The position numbers were made by a program, and so were the translations under genes. From Nocardia sputorum (GTDB taxonomy: Bacteria > Actinomycetota > Actinomycetes > Mycobacteriales > Mycobacteriaceae), in NCBI RefSeq assembly GCF_027924405.1, contig NZ_AP026978.1:4774001-4838000 (forward strand): 64,000 nt of DNA, read 5' to 3'. Positions 29,179 to 38,603 of the stretch are shown one piece after another. The stretch's first letter is position 1, and every line of letters begins with the position of its first letter. The notes under the pieces were generated by a model that worked only from the letters and a program-made list of their open reading frames with translations, did not search any database and had not been told where the DNA came from.

Positions 29179-30321
29179 TCAGCGCAGATGCGTGTTCAGG
29201 AAGGCCAACGCATCCGGAAGCGAAGCCAGGAACGCGCCGCTGTGATCCTTGCCCGCGTATTCTTCGACCGTCACCCGTATTCCGGTATTCAGCTCCTGCA
29301 GGCGCTTCCCGTAATCGTCGGTGCCGGTGGGAAGGACGTCGATGTCGGCGGTGCCGTAGCCGATCATGAGATCACTGATGAACCGGTCTTCCGGGTACCC
29401 CGCCAAGGCGGTGATGTCGTCGGCGAATGTCGGCGTCGGCCGGTCGGGGTCGGCGAACAGGGCCGCAGGTCGGCGCCCCTCGGCGCGCATGACCAGATCC
29501 GAAAGGCATTCGTCGGCGGCCTTCTGCACGAATTCCCTGCCGAAATCGGAGAGGTACGGGATGACACTGCCGGGTTTCCACTCCTCCAGCGAGGCCAGGA
29601 AGTACGCCGCATAGGCGATCTGATTCTTCGAGCCGGTCGAAGTCGGCCGGAACATCTCCGGCAGGCTCGTGCTCGGGTCGGTCCGCAGACCGGTGGCTAT
29701 CACCCCGCTCAATCCCGGCGCGGAACCGCCTTTCTCGGCATACAGGGCCGCAGCGCTCATCGCGGCGTGCGCACCTTCCGACTGGCCGATGACAACCCAC
29801 CTGTGCGACAGCGGGATCGGAGTCGCGCGCAGCGCCGCGACCGCGTCCACTATCGACATGCCCTCGACGTTCGCGTTGTAGTAGCTGAACTGCCCGCCGG
29901 TGCCGAGCCCCTGATAGTCGGGAGCCAGCACCGCGTATCCGTGGTTCAGTATCTGATCGAAATAGGTTTTGTTCCGCTCGGACTGTGGCCGGCGCGAGGG
30001 TGCGCAGGCATCGCCGATGCCCGCCGTTCCGTGGGCCCACACCACCAATGGCCAGCCGCCCAGCGGCGGCAATCCCGCGGGCAGATAGAGCGCGCCGGAC
30101 GCCTGCGCGGGCGCGCCGTGCTGATCGGTCGTGGTGTAGCCGATCCCGAAGGACACCGCGGCCGCGGGGAACGACCACGCGGTGTCGAGCAGCTCGAACG
30201 CGCTCAGCTGCCCGGCCTTCGGGCTTTCCGCTGTCGCCGGCGCCACCCCGAGCGTGACCGCGACGCACATGCCTATCGAGGCGGCGAGGAGACCGGATCG
30301 CCGGAGGAAGGATGTGGACAT
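29179..30321 (-). CDS. Secreted LIP-family lipase/esterase
   Basis: A 380-residue exported hydrolase. A signal peptide of about 30 residues ends at ATAES. The alpha/beta fold shows the family start YTTTDQHGAPAQASG, an HGT oxyanion motif in VVWAHGTAGIGDACAP, the nucleophile in VIGQSEGAHAA, an acid region GTADIDVLP and the catalytic His in GKDHSGAF. This is the secretory lipase (LIP) family. M. tuberculosis has a homologous lipase (Rv1592c) between DUF2567 and nrtR; here a LIP gene lies just beyond bioQ, so it may be the shifted counterpart. Substrate chain length is unknown. Confidence 0.86.
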   Translation of the reverse strand: MSTSFLRRSGLLAASIGMCVAVTLGVAPATAESPKAGQLSAFELLDTAWSFPAAAVSFGIGYTTTDQHGAPAQASGALYLPAGLPPLGGWPLVVWAHGTAGIGDACAPSRRPQSERNKTYFDQILNHGYAVLAPDYQGLGTGGQFSYYNANVEGMSIVDAVAALRATPIPLSHRWVVIGQSEGAHAAMSAAALYAEKGGSAPGLSGVIATGLRTDPSTSLPEMFRPTSTGSKNQIAYAAYFLASLEEWKPGSVIPYLSDFGREFVQKAADECLSDLVMRAEGRRPAALFADPDRPTPTFADDITALAGYPEDRFISDLMIGYGTADIDVLPTGTDDYGKRLQELNTGIRVTVEEYAGKDHSGAFLASLPDALAFLNTHLR

Positions 30322-30417
30322 GCCGCAGCACCCTACCGACGGACGCCGGTGATCGTGCCCGAGCGACACCGGCCACCAGTGGCAATTTCCATCCCGCGGA
30401 ACGGATGCGAAAGCCGT

Positions 30418-31641
30418 CTACCCGGTCTCGGCGGACGGCTGCCGCGCCGGTGGCGCGACCACGCCCGGAAACCATCGATGCATCGCGTAGGCGCCCGCCG
30501 CGGCGGTGAGCGCGAGCGCGATGGCCGCTCCGCCGAGCACGGTCACGGCGCTGATCGCGCCGACCGCCACCGGCCCGGCGAACATGCCGATGTCGTGGGT
30601 GAGCCGCCAGGCGCCGAGGAACTCCGCGCGCTGCCCGTCGGGCGCGACGTCGGCGCCCACCGTCATGATCAGCCCGTTGCTCATGCCGTTGGCGAGCCCG
30701 AGCAGTAGGGCGGCGCAACCGAGACCGAGCACCGAGGAGGTCCACGGCAGCACGCCGAAACCGGCGGCGAACAGGAGCATCGACGGCACGCCGGTGGCGC
30801 GTCTGCCGTAGCGATCCAGCCACACCCCCGCCGGATACGACATCAGCACGTCCATCGCGCCCGCGACGCCGAACACCAGGCTGGTGGTCGACGCGCTCAC
30901 CCCGAGGTGCGCCGCCCACAACGGCAGCAGCGCCAGCCGCGCCGCCCGTGCCGCGCCGACCAGCAACGCGGCCAGGCCGAGCGTGCCGAGGGTCCTGCGG
31001 TGCTCGACCACGATCGCTGTCAACGCATGCCCCGCGCCCGGCCCACCCGATGCTTCGGGTGATCGGATCGCCGCCATGGCCGCGCCGGACACCACCGTGG
31101 TGACCAGTTGCAACCACAGCGCGCCGTGGGGACCGACCGAATGCACCACGGCCGCACCGAGAAACGGTCCACAGAAGAAGCCCAGCCGCATCGAACCGGC
31201 CAGCGTCGACATCGCGCGCCCGAGGTCGTGCGCGGGGACCACGGTTACGAGATAGGACTGGCGAGCCAGGCCCCACACCGCGCTCGCCGCGCCGTTGAGC
31301 AGCATGCCCAGCGCGAGCACGCCGACGTTCGGCGCGACGATCGCCGCGAGCACGCCGATCGCGCCGAGCACCGAACCCACCGCCAGCGCGCCGCGCTCCC
31401 CGATCGTGGCGACCACCCGTCCGGCGGGCAGATCGGTGAGCACCATGCCCAGCCCGGACAGCGCGACGACGACTCCGGCCAGACCGGCCGAAGCCCCCAG
31501 ATCCAGCGCGCGCAGCGCGTACATCGGGGCCGCCGCGCCGGACCCGATGCCGTACACCACCATCGGCACGAACACGGTCCAGACCAGCGACCGCAGCCGC
31601 ACCCCCGCGACTTCGCCGACCGCAACAGAACGCTCGCTCAT
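30418..31641 (-). CDS. MFS transporter
   Basis: A 407-residue carrier with about 12 membrane helices. The first half shows the YGIGSGAAAPMYALRALDLG opening and a loop motif LTDLPAGRVVATIGERGAL, related to the MFS A motif. The second half repeats it in SYPAGVWLDRYGRRATGVPS. It resembles drug-type exporters, but no substrate can be named. It ends 97 bases before the lipase gene start on the same strand; a link is not evident. Confidence 0.86.
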   Translation of the reverse strand: MSERSVAVGEVAGVRLRSLVWTVFVPMVVYGIGSGAAAPMYALRALDLGASAGLAGVVVALSGLGMVLTDLPAGRVVATIGERGALAVGSVLGAIGVLAAIVAPNVGVLALGMLLNGAASAVWGLARQSYLVTVVPAHDLGRAMSTLAGSMRLGFFCGPFLGAAVVHSVGPHGALWLQLVTTVVSGAAMAAIRSPEASGGPGAGHALTAIVVEHRRTLGTLGLAALLVGAARAARLALLPLWAAHLGVSASTTSLVFGVAGAMDVLMSYPAGVWLDRYGRRATGVPSMLLFAAGFGVLPWTSSVLGLGCAALLLGLANGMSNGLIMTVGADVAPDGQRAEFLGAWRLTHDIGMFAGPVAVGAISAVTVLGGAAIALALTAAAGAYAMHRWFPGVVAPPARQPSAETG

Positions 31642-31846
31642 CGCATCACCGACGGGGTGTGCCGGGAGCGTCGCCGCGCTGGGCTCCGGCTGGTCGGTTC
31701 CCGTCCGCGGTCACCGGCCGAGGCGAGGCTGTCTCGTGCCGACCACGCGCCACACCGGAGCGCGACTCGCTGGTCGCCGCCGGTCCGCGCACCGTCTGCA
31801 TCCAGCAGGCGCGGGGCAGCGGGACAGTCGCTGCCGTCGGCGCCGC

Positions 31847-33196
31847 TCACCGGGTCAGCGCGGGCTGCCGGGCGAAGCGGCTGTCGGGGCGGGGCAGGCC
31901 GAAGTGGTCGCGCAGGGTGGTGCCGGTGTACTCGGTGCGGAACAGGCCGCGCTCCTGCAGGATCGGCACGACGGTCTCCGCGAAGACCTCCAGGCCGCCC
32001 GGGTAGTACGGCGGCATGACGTTGAATCCGTCGGCGGCGCCGTTGCGGAACCATTCCTCGATGGTGTCGGCGACCTGCTCGGGCGTTCCGGCGAACACCC
32101 GGTGACCGCGCGCACCGGCGAGGCGGTGCAGCAGACCGCGCACGGTCGGCCGCTCGCGCTGCACGATGCCCGCCACGACCTGCAACCGGCTCTGCCCGTT
32201 GTCGGTGACATCGCCCGCGTCGGCGAACAATTCGACCGGGATGGGCTCGTCCAGCGGCAGATGCCGCAGGCTGATCCCGGCGATGCCCTCGAGCTGGGTC
32301 AAGCCGTACTCCGGCACGGTGAGCTCGTTGAACTCCCGCTCCAGCTTCTTGGCCGCCGCCTCGGTGTCGGCGATGAACGGGCTGATGCCGGGCAGGATCT
32401 TGACGTGCTCGGGGTCGCGCCCGAAGCCGCGCGCCCGCGCCTTGATGTCGGCGTAGAACGCCTGCGCGTCGCTGAGCCGCTGATGCGCGGTGAAGATCGC
32501 CTCGGCGTACTTGCCCGCGAACGCCCGGCCGTCGTTCGACGAGCCCGCCTGCACCAGCACCGGGTGACCCTGCGGCGTGCGCGGCGCGTTGAACGGCCCT
32601 CGCACGCGCAGGTGTTCGCCCTCGAAGTCGATCCGGTGGATCTTCTCCGGGTCGGCGTACACGCCCGCGGCCCGGTCCAGCACGATGGCGTCGTCTTCCC
32701 AGCTGTCCCACAGCGCGAGCACGGCGTCGACGAATTCCCTCGCCCGCGCGTATCGCTCGGCGTGCTCGGGATGCTTGGCCAGGCCGAAGTTCGCCGCCGC
32801 GAGGTCGGTGCCGGTGGTGACGATGTTCCAGCCCGCGCGGCCGCCGGAGATGTGGTCCAGCGTGGAGAACAGCCTGGCCAGGTTGTAGGGCTCGTAGTAG
32901 GTCGTCGACGCGGTGGCGATGAGACCGAGACGCGTGGTCGCCGTGGCGATCGCGGTGAGCAGGGTGATCGGCTCCAGGCCGGAGGCCGCGTTGTGCTTGA
33001 CCTCGGTGCGCAGGGCCGGACCGTCGGCGAAGAACACCGCGTCCAGCTTCGCCGCTTCGGCGGTGCGGCCGATCTCCTGGTAGTACGCGACGTCGTAGAT
33101 CCGCTCGGGGCTGCTCCACGGATGCCGCCAGGCGGCCTCGTGGTGGCCGGAGGGGTAGATGAAGGCGTTGAGGCTGAGTTGGCGCGATGCGGTCAT
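31847..33196 (-). CDS. FMN-dependent monooxygenase, NtaA/SnaA/DszA/DmoA type
   Basis: A 449-residue luciferase-family monooxygenase of the large NtaA/DszA/DmoA subgroup. Typical segments are the N-terminal LNAFIYPSGHHEAAWRHP, GHAEAAKLDAVFFAD-type helix, GRAGWNIVTT and a long C-terminal helix pair. These enzymes use FMNH2 from a partner reductase to split C-S or C-N bonds in sulfonates, sulfones or chelators. It overlaps ssuB by four bases (ATGA) and follows an ssuA-type binding protein, so its substrate is probably an organosulfur compound. No flavin reductase gene is in this cluster. Confidence 0.9.
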   Translation of the reverse strand: MTASRQLSLNAFIYPSGHHEAAWRHPWSSPERIYDVAYYQEIGRTAEAAKLDAVFFADGPALRTEVKHNAASGLEPITLLTAIATATTRLGLIATASTTYYEPYNLARLFSTLDHISGGRAGWNIVTTGTDLAAANFGLAKHPEHAERYARAREFVDAVLALWDSWEDDAIVLDRAAGVYADPEKIHRIDFEGEHLRVRGPFNAPRTPQGHPVLVQAGSSNDGRAFAGKYAEAIFTAHQRLSDAQAFYADIKARARGFGRDPEHVKILPGISPFIADTEAAAKKLEREFNELTVPEYGLTQLEGIAGISLRHLPLDEPIPVELFADAGDVTDNGQSRLQVVAGIVQRERPTVRGLLHRLAGARGHRVFAGTPEQVADTIEEWFRNGAADGFNVMPPYYPGGLEVFAETVVPILQERGLFRTEYTGTTLRDHFGLPRPDSRFARQPALTR

Positions 33197-33945
33197 GAGG
33201 CTTTCTTCTCGTCGGTGGGCGTGTCCGCGACGTCGACACCCAGGCTGGCCAGCAGCAGGGAGCGGTGCCGCAGGAACGCGGGGTCGCCGTGGCGGCGCGG
33301 ACGTTCCAGGTCGATGCGCTGGTCCACCGCGATGCGCCCGTCGTCGAGCACCAGGACGCGGTCGGCGAGCAGCACCGCCTCGTCCACATCGTGGGTGACC
33401 AGCAGGACGGCGGGCCGGTGCTTGGCGCACAGATCCTGCAACAGCGCGTGCATCTTGATCCGGGTCAGCGCGTCCAGCGCGCCGAACGGCTCGTCCGCCA
33501 GCAGCAGTTCCGGTTCGCGGACCAGCGAGCGGGCCAGCGCGACGCGCTGTTGCTCGCCACCGGAAAGCTCCTTGGGCCAGGCTTTCTCCCGTCCCGCGAG
33601 CCCGACCTCGGCCAGCGCCGCGCGACCGCGACCGGCCGCGTCCGAGCCGCCGAGCCCGAGGGTGACGTTGTCGAGCACACGCGCCCAGGGCAGCAACCGG
33701 GAGTCCTGGAACACCACGGAGCGCTCGGTGGGCACGCTCAGCTCGCCGGATCCCGGCACGTCGTAGTCCAATTCGGCCAGCGCCCGCAGCAGCGTGCTCT
33801 TGCCGGACCCGCTGCGGCCGAGCAGGGCGACGAACTCACCACCGGCGATGTCGATGTCGAGGTCGCGCAGCACGACGCGGTCGCCGAAGCCACGGCGCAG
33901 CCGCCGGGCGCGGACGACGTTCAGTCCCCGAGTGTCTGCCGCCAT
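33193..33945 (-). CDS. ssuB: ABC transporter ATPase for organosulfur uptake (SsuB-like)
   Basis: A 250-residue nucleotide-binding subunit. Walker A is GRSGSGKST, the Q-loop is VVFQDSRLLPW, the signature is LSGGEQQRVALARS, Walker B is LLLADEPFGALD and the switch His is in VTHDVDEA. The sequence follows the SsuB/TauB branch. Its ATG lies inside the 3-prime end of ssuC (25-base overlap), and it overlaps the monooxygenase gene by four bases, so all four genes form one operon. Confidence 0.92.
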   Translation of the reverse strand: MAADTRGLNVVRARRLRRGFGDRVVLRDLDIDIAGGEFVALLGRSGSGKSTLLRALAELDYDVPGSGELSVPTERSVVFQDSRLLPWARVLDNVTLGLGGSDAAGRGRAALAEVGLAGREKAWPKELSGGEQQRVALARSLVREPELLLADEPFGALDALTRIKMHALLQDLCAKHRPAVLLVTHDVDEAVLLADRVLVLDDGRIAVDQRIDLERPRRHGDPAFLRHRSLLLASLGVDVADTPTDEKKAS

Positions 33946-34784
33946 GACAGCGCCTTCCTTTCCGCCGCGCGCACCAGGATGTCGCCGAACAGGCCGAGCA
34001 GGCCGTAGATCACCAGGCCGACCACGATGATGTCGATCTGGCCGTAGGTGCGGGCCTGGGTCATCAGATAGCCGATGCCGCTGGTGGCGTTGACCTGTTC
34101 CACCACGACCAGCGCCAGCCACGAGATGGTGACGGCCAGCCGCAGGCCGGTGAAGAAGCCGGGCAGCGATCCCGGCAGCGCGATCCGGCGGATGAACCCC
34201 CGCCGCGACAGCCCCACCGTCTGGGCGAGTTCCACGTACCTGGCGTCGACGCTGCGCAGGTGCGCGTGCGTGTTCAGGTAGATCGGGATCGCCACGCTGG
34301 TGGTGATGACCACCAGCTTCATCTCCTCGCCGATGCCGAACCACACGATGAACAGCGGGATCAGCGCGAGCGTGGGAATGGCGCGCTTGATCTGGATCGG
34401 GCCGTCCACCAAGGCTTCGCCGATCCGGCTCAGCCCGGCCAGCAACGCCAGCACCAGGCCGATCGCGACACCGAGAGCGAGCCCGATCGCCGCGCGCTGC
34501 ACGGAGGTCAGCAGATTGCTCTGCAGACGGCCGTCGGCGAGCAGGTCACCGGCGGTCTCGGCGACCGTCCACGGGGCGGGCAGGGTTTCCGGATCCAGTG
34601 TGCCCGTGGCGGAACCGAGCACCCACGCCGCGATCAGCAACGCGGGTCCCAGCGCGATGCCGAACGGAATCGGGCGGCCGGGTCCAAGGCGCGGCCGGGC
34701 CGGTTTGCGTTTCGCCAGTGCGGGCCGGGCTTCGGTGCGGCCGCGCCCGATGCGGCGCAGCACGCCGGCGTCGAGGGTCGCCAT
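33921..34784 (-). CDS. ssuC: ABC transporter permease for organosulfur uptake (SsuC-like)
   Basis: A 287-residue permease with about six membrane helices. A basic N-terminus (about 45 residues with many Arg and Pro) precedes helix 1 (FGIALGPALLIAAWVLG). The cytoplasmic EAA loop is seen as RYVELAQTVGLSRRGFIRRIALPGSLPGF. This is the BPD permease of the Ssu/Tau type. Its start codon shares one base with the ssuA stop (TGATG). It ends within ssuB. Confidence 0.92.
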   Translation of the reverse strand: MATLDAGVLRRIGRGRTEARPALAKRKPARPRLGPGRPIPFGIALGPALLIAAWVLGSATGTLDPETLPAPWTVAETAGDLLADGRLQSNLLTSVQRAAIGLALGVAIGLVLALLAGLSRIGEALVDGPIQIKRAIPTLALIPLFIVWFGIGEEMKLVVITTSVAIPIYLNTHAHLRSVDARYVELAQTVGLSRRGFIRRIALPGSLPGFFTGLRLAVTISWLALVVVEQVNATSGIGYLMTQARTYGQIDIIVVGLVIYGLLGLFGDILVRAAERKALSWRQTLGD

Positions 34785-35875
34785 CAGCGTGCCTTCGGTT
34801 CGAACGAGGCGCCGCTCTCGGTGACCGCCTGCGTGACCGCGGCGTCGAAGCGCAGGTCGAAACCGGTCGACGCCTGCACCTTCCTGGGCAGTTCGCCCGC
34901 CTTGGCGATGGCATCGATGGTGGCCTGCTGCCGGTCGACGAGCTGCTGGTCCAGATGTGGGAAGACGTAGACACCCAGCGACTCCACGATGCGCTTGGCG
35001 TCGTCGGCGCTCACCTTCTGGTTCTCCACGTAGTACCGGCGCGCCCAGTCCTCGGGGTGGGTGTTGGCCCACTGGTAGGCCCGGACGAACGCGCCGACCA
35101 ACGCGCGCGCGGCGGCCGCCTTCGCCGGGTCCCGCACGACGGCGCGGCGGGCGTAGAGGTAGGCGAGCCCGCCGTAGATGCCCGCGGTCTCGGAGTCGGG
35201 CACCAGCGAGGCGCCGGGGGTGCGCAGGAACCGGGTGACGTTCGGTTCGATCAGCGGTGCGACGTCGACCTGCCCGGTGCGCACGGCATCGGGGAATTCG
35301 GCCAGCTGCAGCCGGATCAATTGCACGTCGGAGGTGGTGAGACCGGCCTTGTCGATGGCGCGCAGCACGGCGGCCTGCTGGGCGGTGCCTTCGGCGTAGG
35401 CGATCTTCTTGCCCTTCAGATCCGCCAGTTTCGGCACCGACTTGCCCGGCGCGACCGCGAGTTTCAAGGCGGTGGTGCTGGTCTGATAGGACGCGATGAT
35501 CGGCACGTCCTGCCCGGCTACCAAGGCGTGGATCGGCGGGACGTCACCGACCTGCGCGACATCGGCGGCGCCCGCGCGGAACGCCTCCAGGATGGCCGGA
35601 CCGCCGATGAAATTGGCGAACTCCACCTTGAACGGCAGCTTGTCGAGCTCACCGGAGAGGCGCAGCACGGACTGCAGGCGCTCGGATTGGTCGGCGACCA
35701 CCAGGGTGGTTCCGGCGGGAACCTCGGTGGGCAGCGGTCCGTCGGCGGTGGGACCGACCGGCTTGTCGTCCTTCGCGCAGCCGGTGAGTCCGAGAGTCGC
35801 GACGGTCGCCACGGCGAGCAATGCGGCGGTCGCGCGGCCGCGGAGGCCGGACCGGAACGTACTTGGTCGGAACAT
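34784..35875 (-). CDS. ssuA: Organosulfur-binding lipoprotein of an ABC importer (SsuA-like)
   Basis: A 363-residue extracellular binding protein with a twin-basic signal region and a lipobox TLGLTGC, so lipid-anchored. The mature domain is an NMT1/SsuA fold: LVVADQSERLQSVLRLSG, VEFANFIGGPAILEAFRAGAADVAQVGDVP, then LKGKKIAYAEGTAQQ and VAPLIEP. This family carries aliphatic sulfonates, taurine or related sulfur sources. It is the first gene of ssuA-ssuC-ssuB-monooxygenase. The 64 bases before it include a stem with AAACCG and CGGTTT arms; the sulfur-control signal is not recognisable. Confidence 0.9.
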   Translation of the reverse strand: MFRPSTFRSGLRGRATAALLAVATVATLGLTGCAKDDKPVGPTADGPLPTEVPAGTTLVVADQSERLQSVLRLSGELDKLPFKVEFANFIGGPAILEAFRAGAADVAQVGDVPPIHALVAGQDVPIIASYQTSTTALKLAVAPGKSVPKLADLKGKKIAYAEGTAQQAAVLRAIDKAGLTTSDVQLIRLQLAEFPDAVRTGQVDVAPLIEPNVTRFLRTPGASLVPDSETAGIYGGLAYLYARRAVVRDPAKAAAARALVGAFVRAYQWANTHPEDWARRYYVENQKVSADDAKRIVESLGVYVFPHLDQQLVDRQQATIDAIAKAGELPRKVQASTGFDLRFDAAVTQAVTESGASFEPKAR

Positions 35876-35939
35876 AGCCGAATTGAAACAAGACGAAACC
35901 GGCGCGAGAACGGTTTGTCTCAGCCTGGTTCGAACCCTC

Positions 35940-37103
35940 TCAGCGGGGCGGCGCGGCCACCGTCGTCGACCGGACCTGCTGCTGATAGCGCTGCACGAAC
36001 GGCAGGATCTGCTGCTCGATCACCGTGTTGTACTCCCGCGGGCGCTGCATCGGATTGGCGTGCCCGGTGTTTCGCGCCAGCACCACCAGCAGCGTGCCGT
36101 CCACTCCGCCGGACTGCTCGATCAGCACCCGGTGGGAGTACTCGACGTCGACCACGCGGTCGGCGCTCGCGTCGCGCGGCCGGATGAAGACGATGGCGGG
36201 CCGCGGCTTGTCCGCGACGGGCTGGGCCAGGGTGCGCAGGTCGTCGGTCGCGCCACCGGCCACGATGGCGGTGAACTGCGATTCGATCAGACCGTTGCTC
36301 GCGGCGTCGCGCGAGACGATCTTCTCCCGCAGCACTTCCGTCAGCACCTCGCCCAGCTTGCCGAAGCGGATACCGGGGACACTGTCGCCGCGGTCGAGGA
36401 AACGGTCGCGACGGGCATAGGTCTCCACGGCCAGCCGCAGCGCCCGGCTTTCGCGGGCTCCGGGCAGCCAGCCCATCCAGCGCAGCATGTCCTCACCGCG
36501 CCCGCGGCTCTCCGGCCGGACGGCGTTCAGGTCCACCGGCGTGCAGTCCAGCACCACCCCGACCAGTCTGCGATCGCTGTCGCGGTGAATGTGTTCGGCG
36601 ACCTCCAGCGCGATCACACCGCCCATGCTGTGGCCGACGAGCACGACGTTGCGCAGGCCGGACAGTTCGGCGGCGCGCACCACGAGGTCGGCGATCACCT
36701 TGGTGTCGAGGCCCTCGTTGTCGTAGCGGATCGCCCACACCATGCCCATTCTGCGCAGAGCGGGCAGCGCGGCGGCGGTGTCACTGGCGTCGAGCCCGCC
36801 GAGCCCGACCAGGTCCACCACGACGGTGTCCCAGTTCTGCGGGTCCACCGGCGGGGCGACGGGCAGGATGGCCGGCTCGGTGCGCGCCAGTCGCACCTGT
36901 TCCGGCGCGACGTCGTACTTCCAGTACTGCGCGAATACCACGAGTCCGGTCAGCAGCAGTGCGGCCACCCTGAGCAGCGTCACCTTGGTACGGCGCAACG
37001 TCTTCCACCCGTGCCCCAGGCTCGTGTCCCGCAGCCGAGCTCGGCGTCGCGCGTCGTCCCAGTCGGAGACGGTGGACGGGTGCCGGGCGTCCATCGGCGA
37101 CAT
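35940..37103 (-). CDS. Membrane-anchored alpha/beta hydrolase
   Basis: A 387-residue hydrolase with a basic cytoplasmic N-terminus and one membrane helix at about residues 41-58 (TLLRVAALLLTGLVVFAQY). The outside domain has VVDLVGLGG, the nucleophile elbow in VVLVGHSMGGV and a late TGHANP segment that may carry the catalytic His. An acid residue is probable in FIRPRDASADRV. The substrate is unknown. I chose the ATG at 37103; ATGs at 37121 and 37094 are alternatives. It stands upstream of ssuA on the same strand with a 64-base gap, probably a separate unit. Confidence 0.8.
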   Translation of the reverse strand: MSPMDARHPSTVSDWDDARRRARLRDTSLGHGWKTLRRTKVTLLRVAALLLTGLVVFAQYWKYDVAPEQVRLARTEPAILPVAPPVDPQNWDTVVVDLVGLGGLDASDTAAALPALRRMGMVWAIRYDNEGLDTKVIADLVVRAAELSGLRNVVLVGHSMGGVIALEVAEHIHRDSDRRLVGVVLDCTPVDLNAVRPESRGRGEDMLRWMGWLPGARESRALRLAVETYARRDRFLDRGDSVPGIRFGKLGEVLTEVLREKIVSRDAASNGLIESQFTAIVAGGATDDLRTLAQPVADKPRPAIVFIRPRDASADRVVDVEYSHRVLIEQSGGVDGTLLVVLARNTGHANPMQRPREYNTVIEQQILPFVQRYQQQVRSTTVAAPPR

Positions 37104-37154
37104 CCATCCCACTGTAGGCACGGGAGTGGACGGTCGCCACGAACCCGCTACCGC

Positions 37155-37616
37155 TCAGCGTGCTGCCTCGGCGATCGCCGCGAGTTTGCCGAGCGAGATC
37201 CGCCAGCCGAGTTCGTTGTCCTCGGGGGTGATGGCATCCGGAAGACCTTCGTGCATCGCCACGATATCGGTGCCGCCCCCGGCGTCGCCGAGGACATAGG
37301 TGATGGTTTGCTTGCCGGTCGCCGCTGGATCGTCGGTCTCGACCTGAATGACCCCCACCACCTGCTCGTCCGGGATCAGCCGGGCGAAACGACCGTGGTA
37401 GGTGTCGCCGTTCGTGGTGGTGTCGCCGGTACCGGTGGGCTCGTCGGCGGTGAACGTGATGCGGAACACGCCGCCTTCGGTGGGATCGAATTCGTGCACG
37501 CGGCTGGTCATTCCCTCGGGCCCCACCCAGTGCCGCACCGATTCCGCGTCCAACAGCAGGCGGTAGACAGTCGCGCGGGGCGCGCGCACGTGCCACCGGA
37601 TCCATGTCGCGGTCAT
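37155..37616 (-). CDS. SRPBCC/AHSA1-family protein
   Basis: A 153-residue protein of the START/AHSA1 fold, a helix-grip barrel with a hydrophobic cavity. The pattern WHVRAPRATVYRLLLDAESVRHWVGPEGMTSRVHEFDP opens the domain, and GGVFRITFT, YHGRFARLIPDEQVV and a C-terminal helix GWRISLGKLAAIAEAA complete it. In this family the acts range from Hsp90-like co-chaperone contacts to small-molecule binding; none can be assigned. The ATG is at 37616. Confidence 0.85.
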   Translation of the reverse strand: MTATWIRWHVRAPRATVYRLLLDAESVRHWVGPEGMTSRVHEFDPTEGGVFRITFTADEPTGTGDTTTNGDTYHGRFARLIPDEQVVGVIQVETDDPAATGKQTITYVLGDAGGGTDIVAMHEGLPDAITPEDNELGWRISLGKLAAIAEAAR

Positions 37617-37928
37617 GCGTCTCACTCTAGGCAGCGGCACCGACATACTCACGCAGCGCTTTGCGCCGAGCGGGGCGAGGGCCAGTGATCCGGCTCGGCG
37701 GAGGACCCGGTCCGCGCCGTCTTCGCCGTGACGCCCGAACATGGCAGCGGCGTCAGCACTTCCGATGAACTCGGCCAGCTCCTCCGCCCCGTCCCCGGGC
37801 ACGACCGCGCACCCGAACTTCCGAACAACCCGACCAGCCCCTCCGCCCGCAACCCCGGACACGACCACGCACCCGAACTTCCGAGCGACTCGGCCAGCTG
37901 ATCCGAGGTTTCGCCCGCGGGCGACTCG
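37617..37928. repeat. Intergenic region with a three-copy 60-base tandem repeat after bioD
   Basis: This 312-base gap holds a degenerate tandem repeat beside the bioD stop. Copies begin at about 37756, 37815 and 37875 with the core CTTCCGA, then a GACTCGGCCAGC-like stretch, CCTCCGCCC, and CGGRCACGACCRCGCACC; the third copy is cut short. The period is 59 to 60 bases. Possible reading frames across it give Gly/Arg-rich peptides with no start signal, so I treat it as non-coding. It separates bioD from the AHSA1-type gene. Confidence 0.75.
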
Positions 37929-38603
37929 TCAGCGGAACGGTGACCAAGCGGGATCGAACCAGCCCGGGGCGGCGGCGGTGAAACGCGCACGCTGCCAGCC
38001 GCCCGCTCCCTCCGGCACCGAGCCCACCAGATCGACGCCGGTGACGCGGGACAGATCGGTGCGGTTGCACTCGGCGGCCAGGTCCGGTTCGGCGGGCCAG
38101 GAGCCGATCACCAGGCCCGCGCATCGCACGCCCGCCGAGTGCAGTGCGCGGGTGGTCAGTTCGGTGTGGTTGAGCGTGCCCAGCCCGGCCGCAGTGACCA
38201 GCAGGACGGGCGCGCCGAGTTTCTGCGCGAGGTCGAGCAAGGTGAAATCACCGAGGCGCACCAGCAATCCGCCCGCGCCCTCGACCAGGACGAGGTCCGC
38301 GTCGGACAGGGCGTCGACGGCGGCGGCGGTGTCGGCGAGGGTCAGTTCCGGCAGCCCGGCGCGGCGGGCTGCGGTGTCGGGCGCCAGCGGGTCCGGGTAG
38401 CGGGCGAGTTCGACCGTCCGGGTGACGCCGGACAGCCGCTGGATCTCCGCGAGGTCACCGGGTTCGCCGGCCGCGACACCGGTCTGGCCCGGCTTGCACA
38501 CCGCCACCGAACGACCGTTGGCCCGCGCCATGGCGGCGACCGCCGCGGTGACGACGGTCTTGCCGACGTCGGTGGAGGTTCCGGTGATCAGCAGGACGGT
38601 CAC
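37929..38603 (-). CDS. bioD: Dethiobiotin synthetase
   Basis: Closes the ureido ring of biotin from DAPA, CO2 and ATP. The 224-residue protein starts with the P-loop-like [18 protein letters not shown] and has the [19 protein letters not shown] and [11 protein letters not shown] segments of the family. It overlaps bioF by four bases, so both are read from the promoter before bioF. A tandem-repeat region follows its stop. Confidence 0.96.
   Translation of the reverse strand: MTVLLITGTSTDVGKTVVTAAVAAMARANGRSVAVCKPGQTGVAAGEPGDLAEIQRLSGVTRTVELARYPDPLAPDTAARRAGLPELTLADTAAAVDALSDADLVLVEGAGGLLVRLGDFTLLDLAQKLGAPVLLVTAAGLGTLNHTELTTRALHSAGVRCAGLVIGSWPAEPDLAAECNRTDLSRVTGVDLVGSVPEGAGGWQRARFTAAAPGWFDPAWSPFR

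Noticed and set aside
35927..35940. GGTTCGAACC, like a tRNA T-loop
   Set aside because: The flanks do not form a T-stem, and no acceptor or anticodon arm can be drawn around it.
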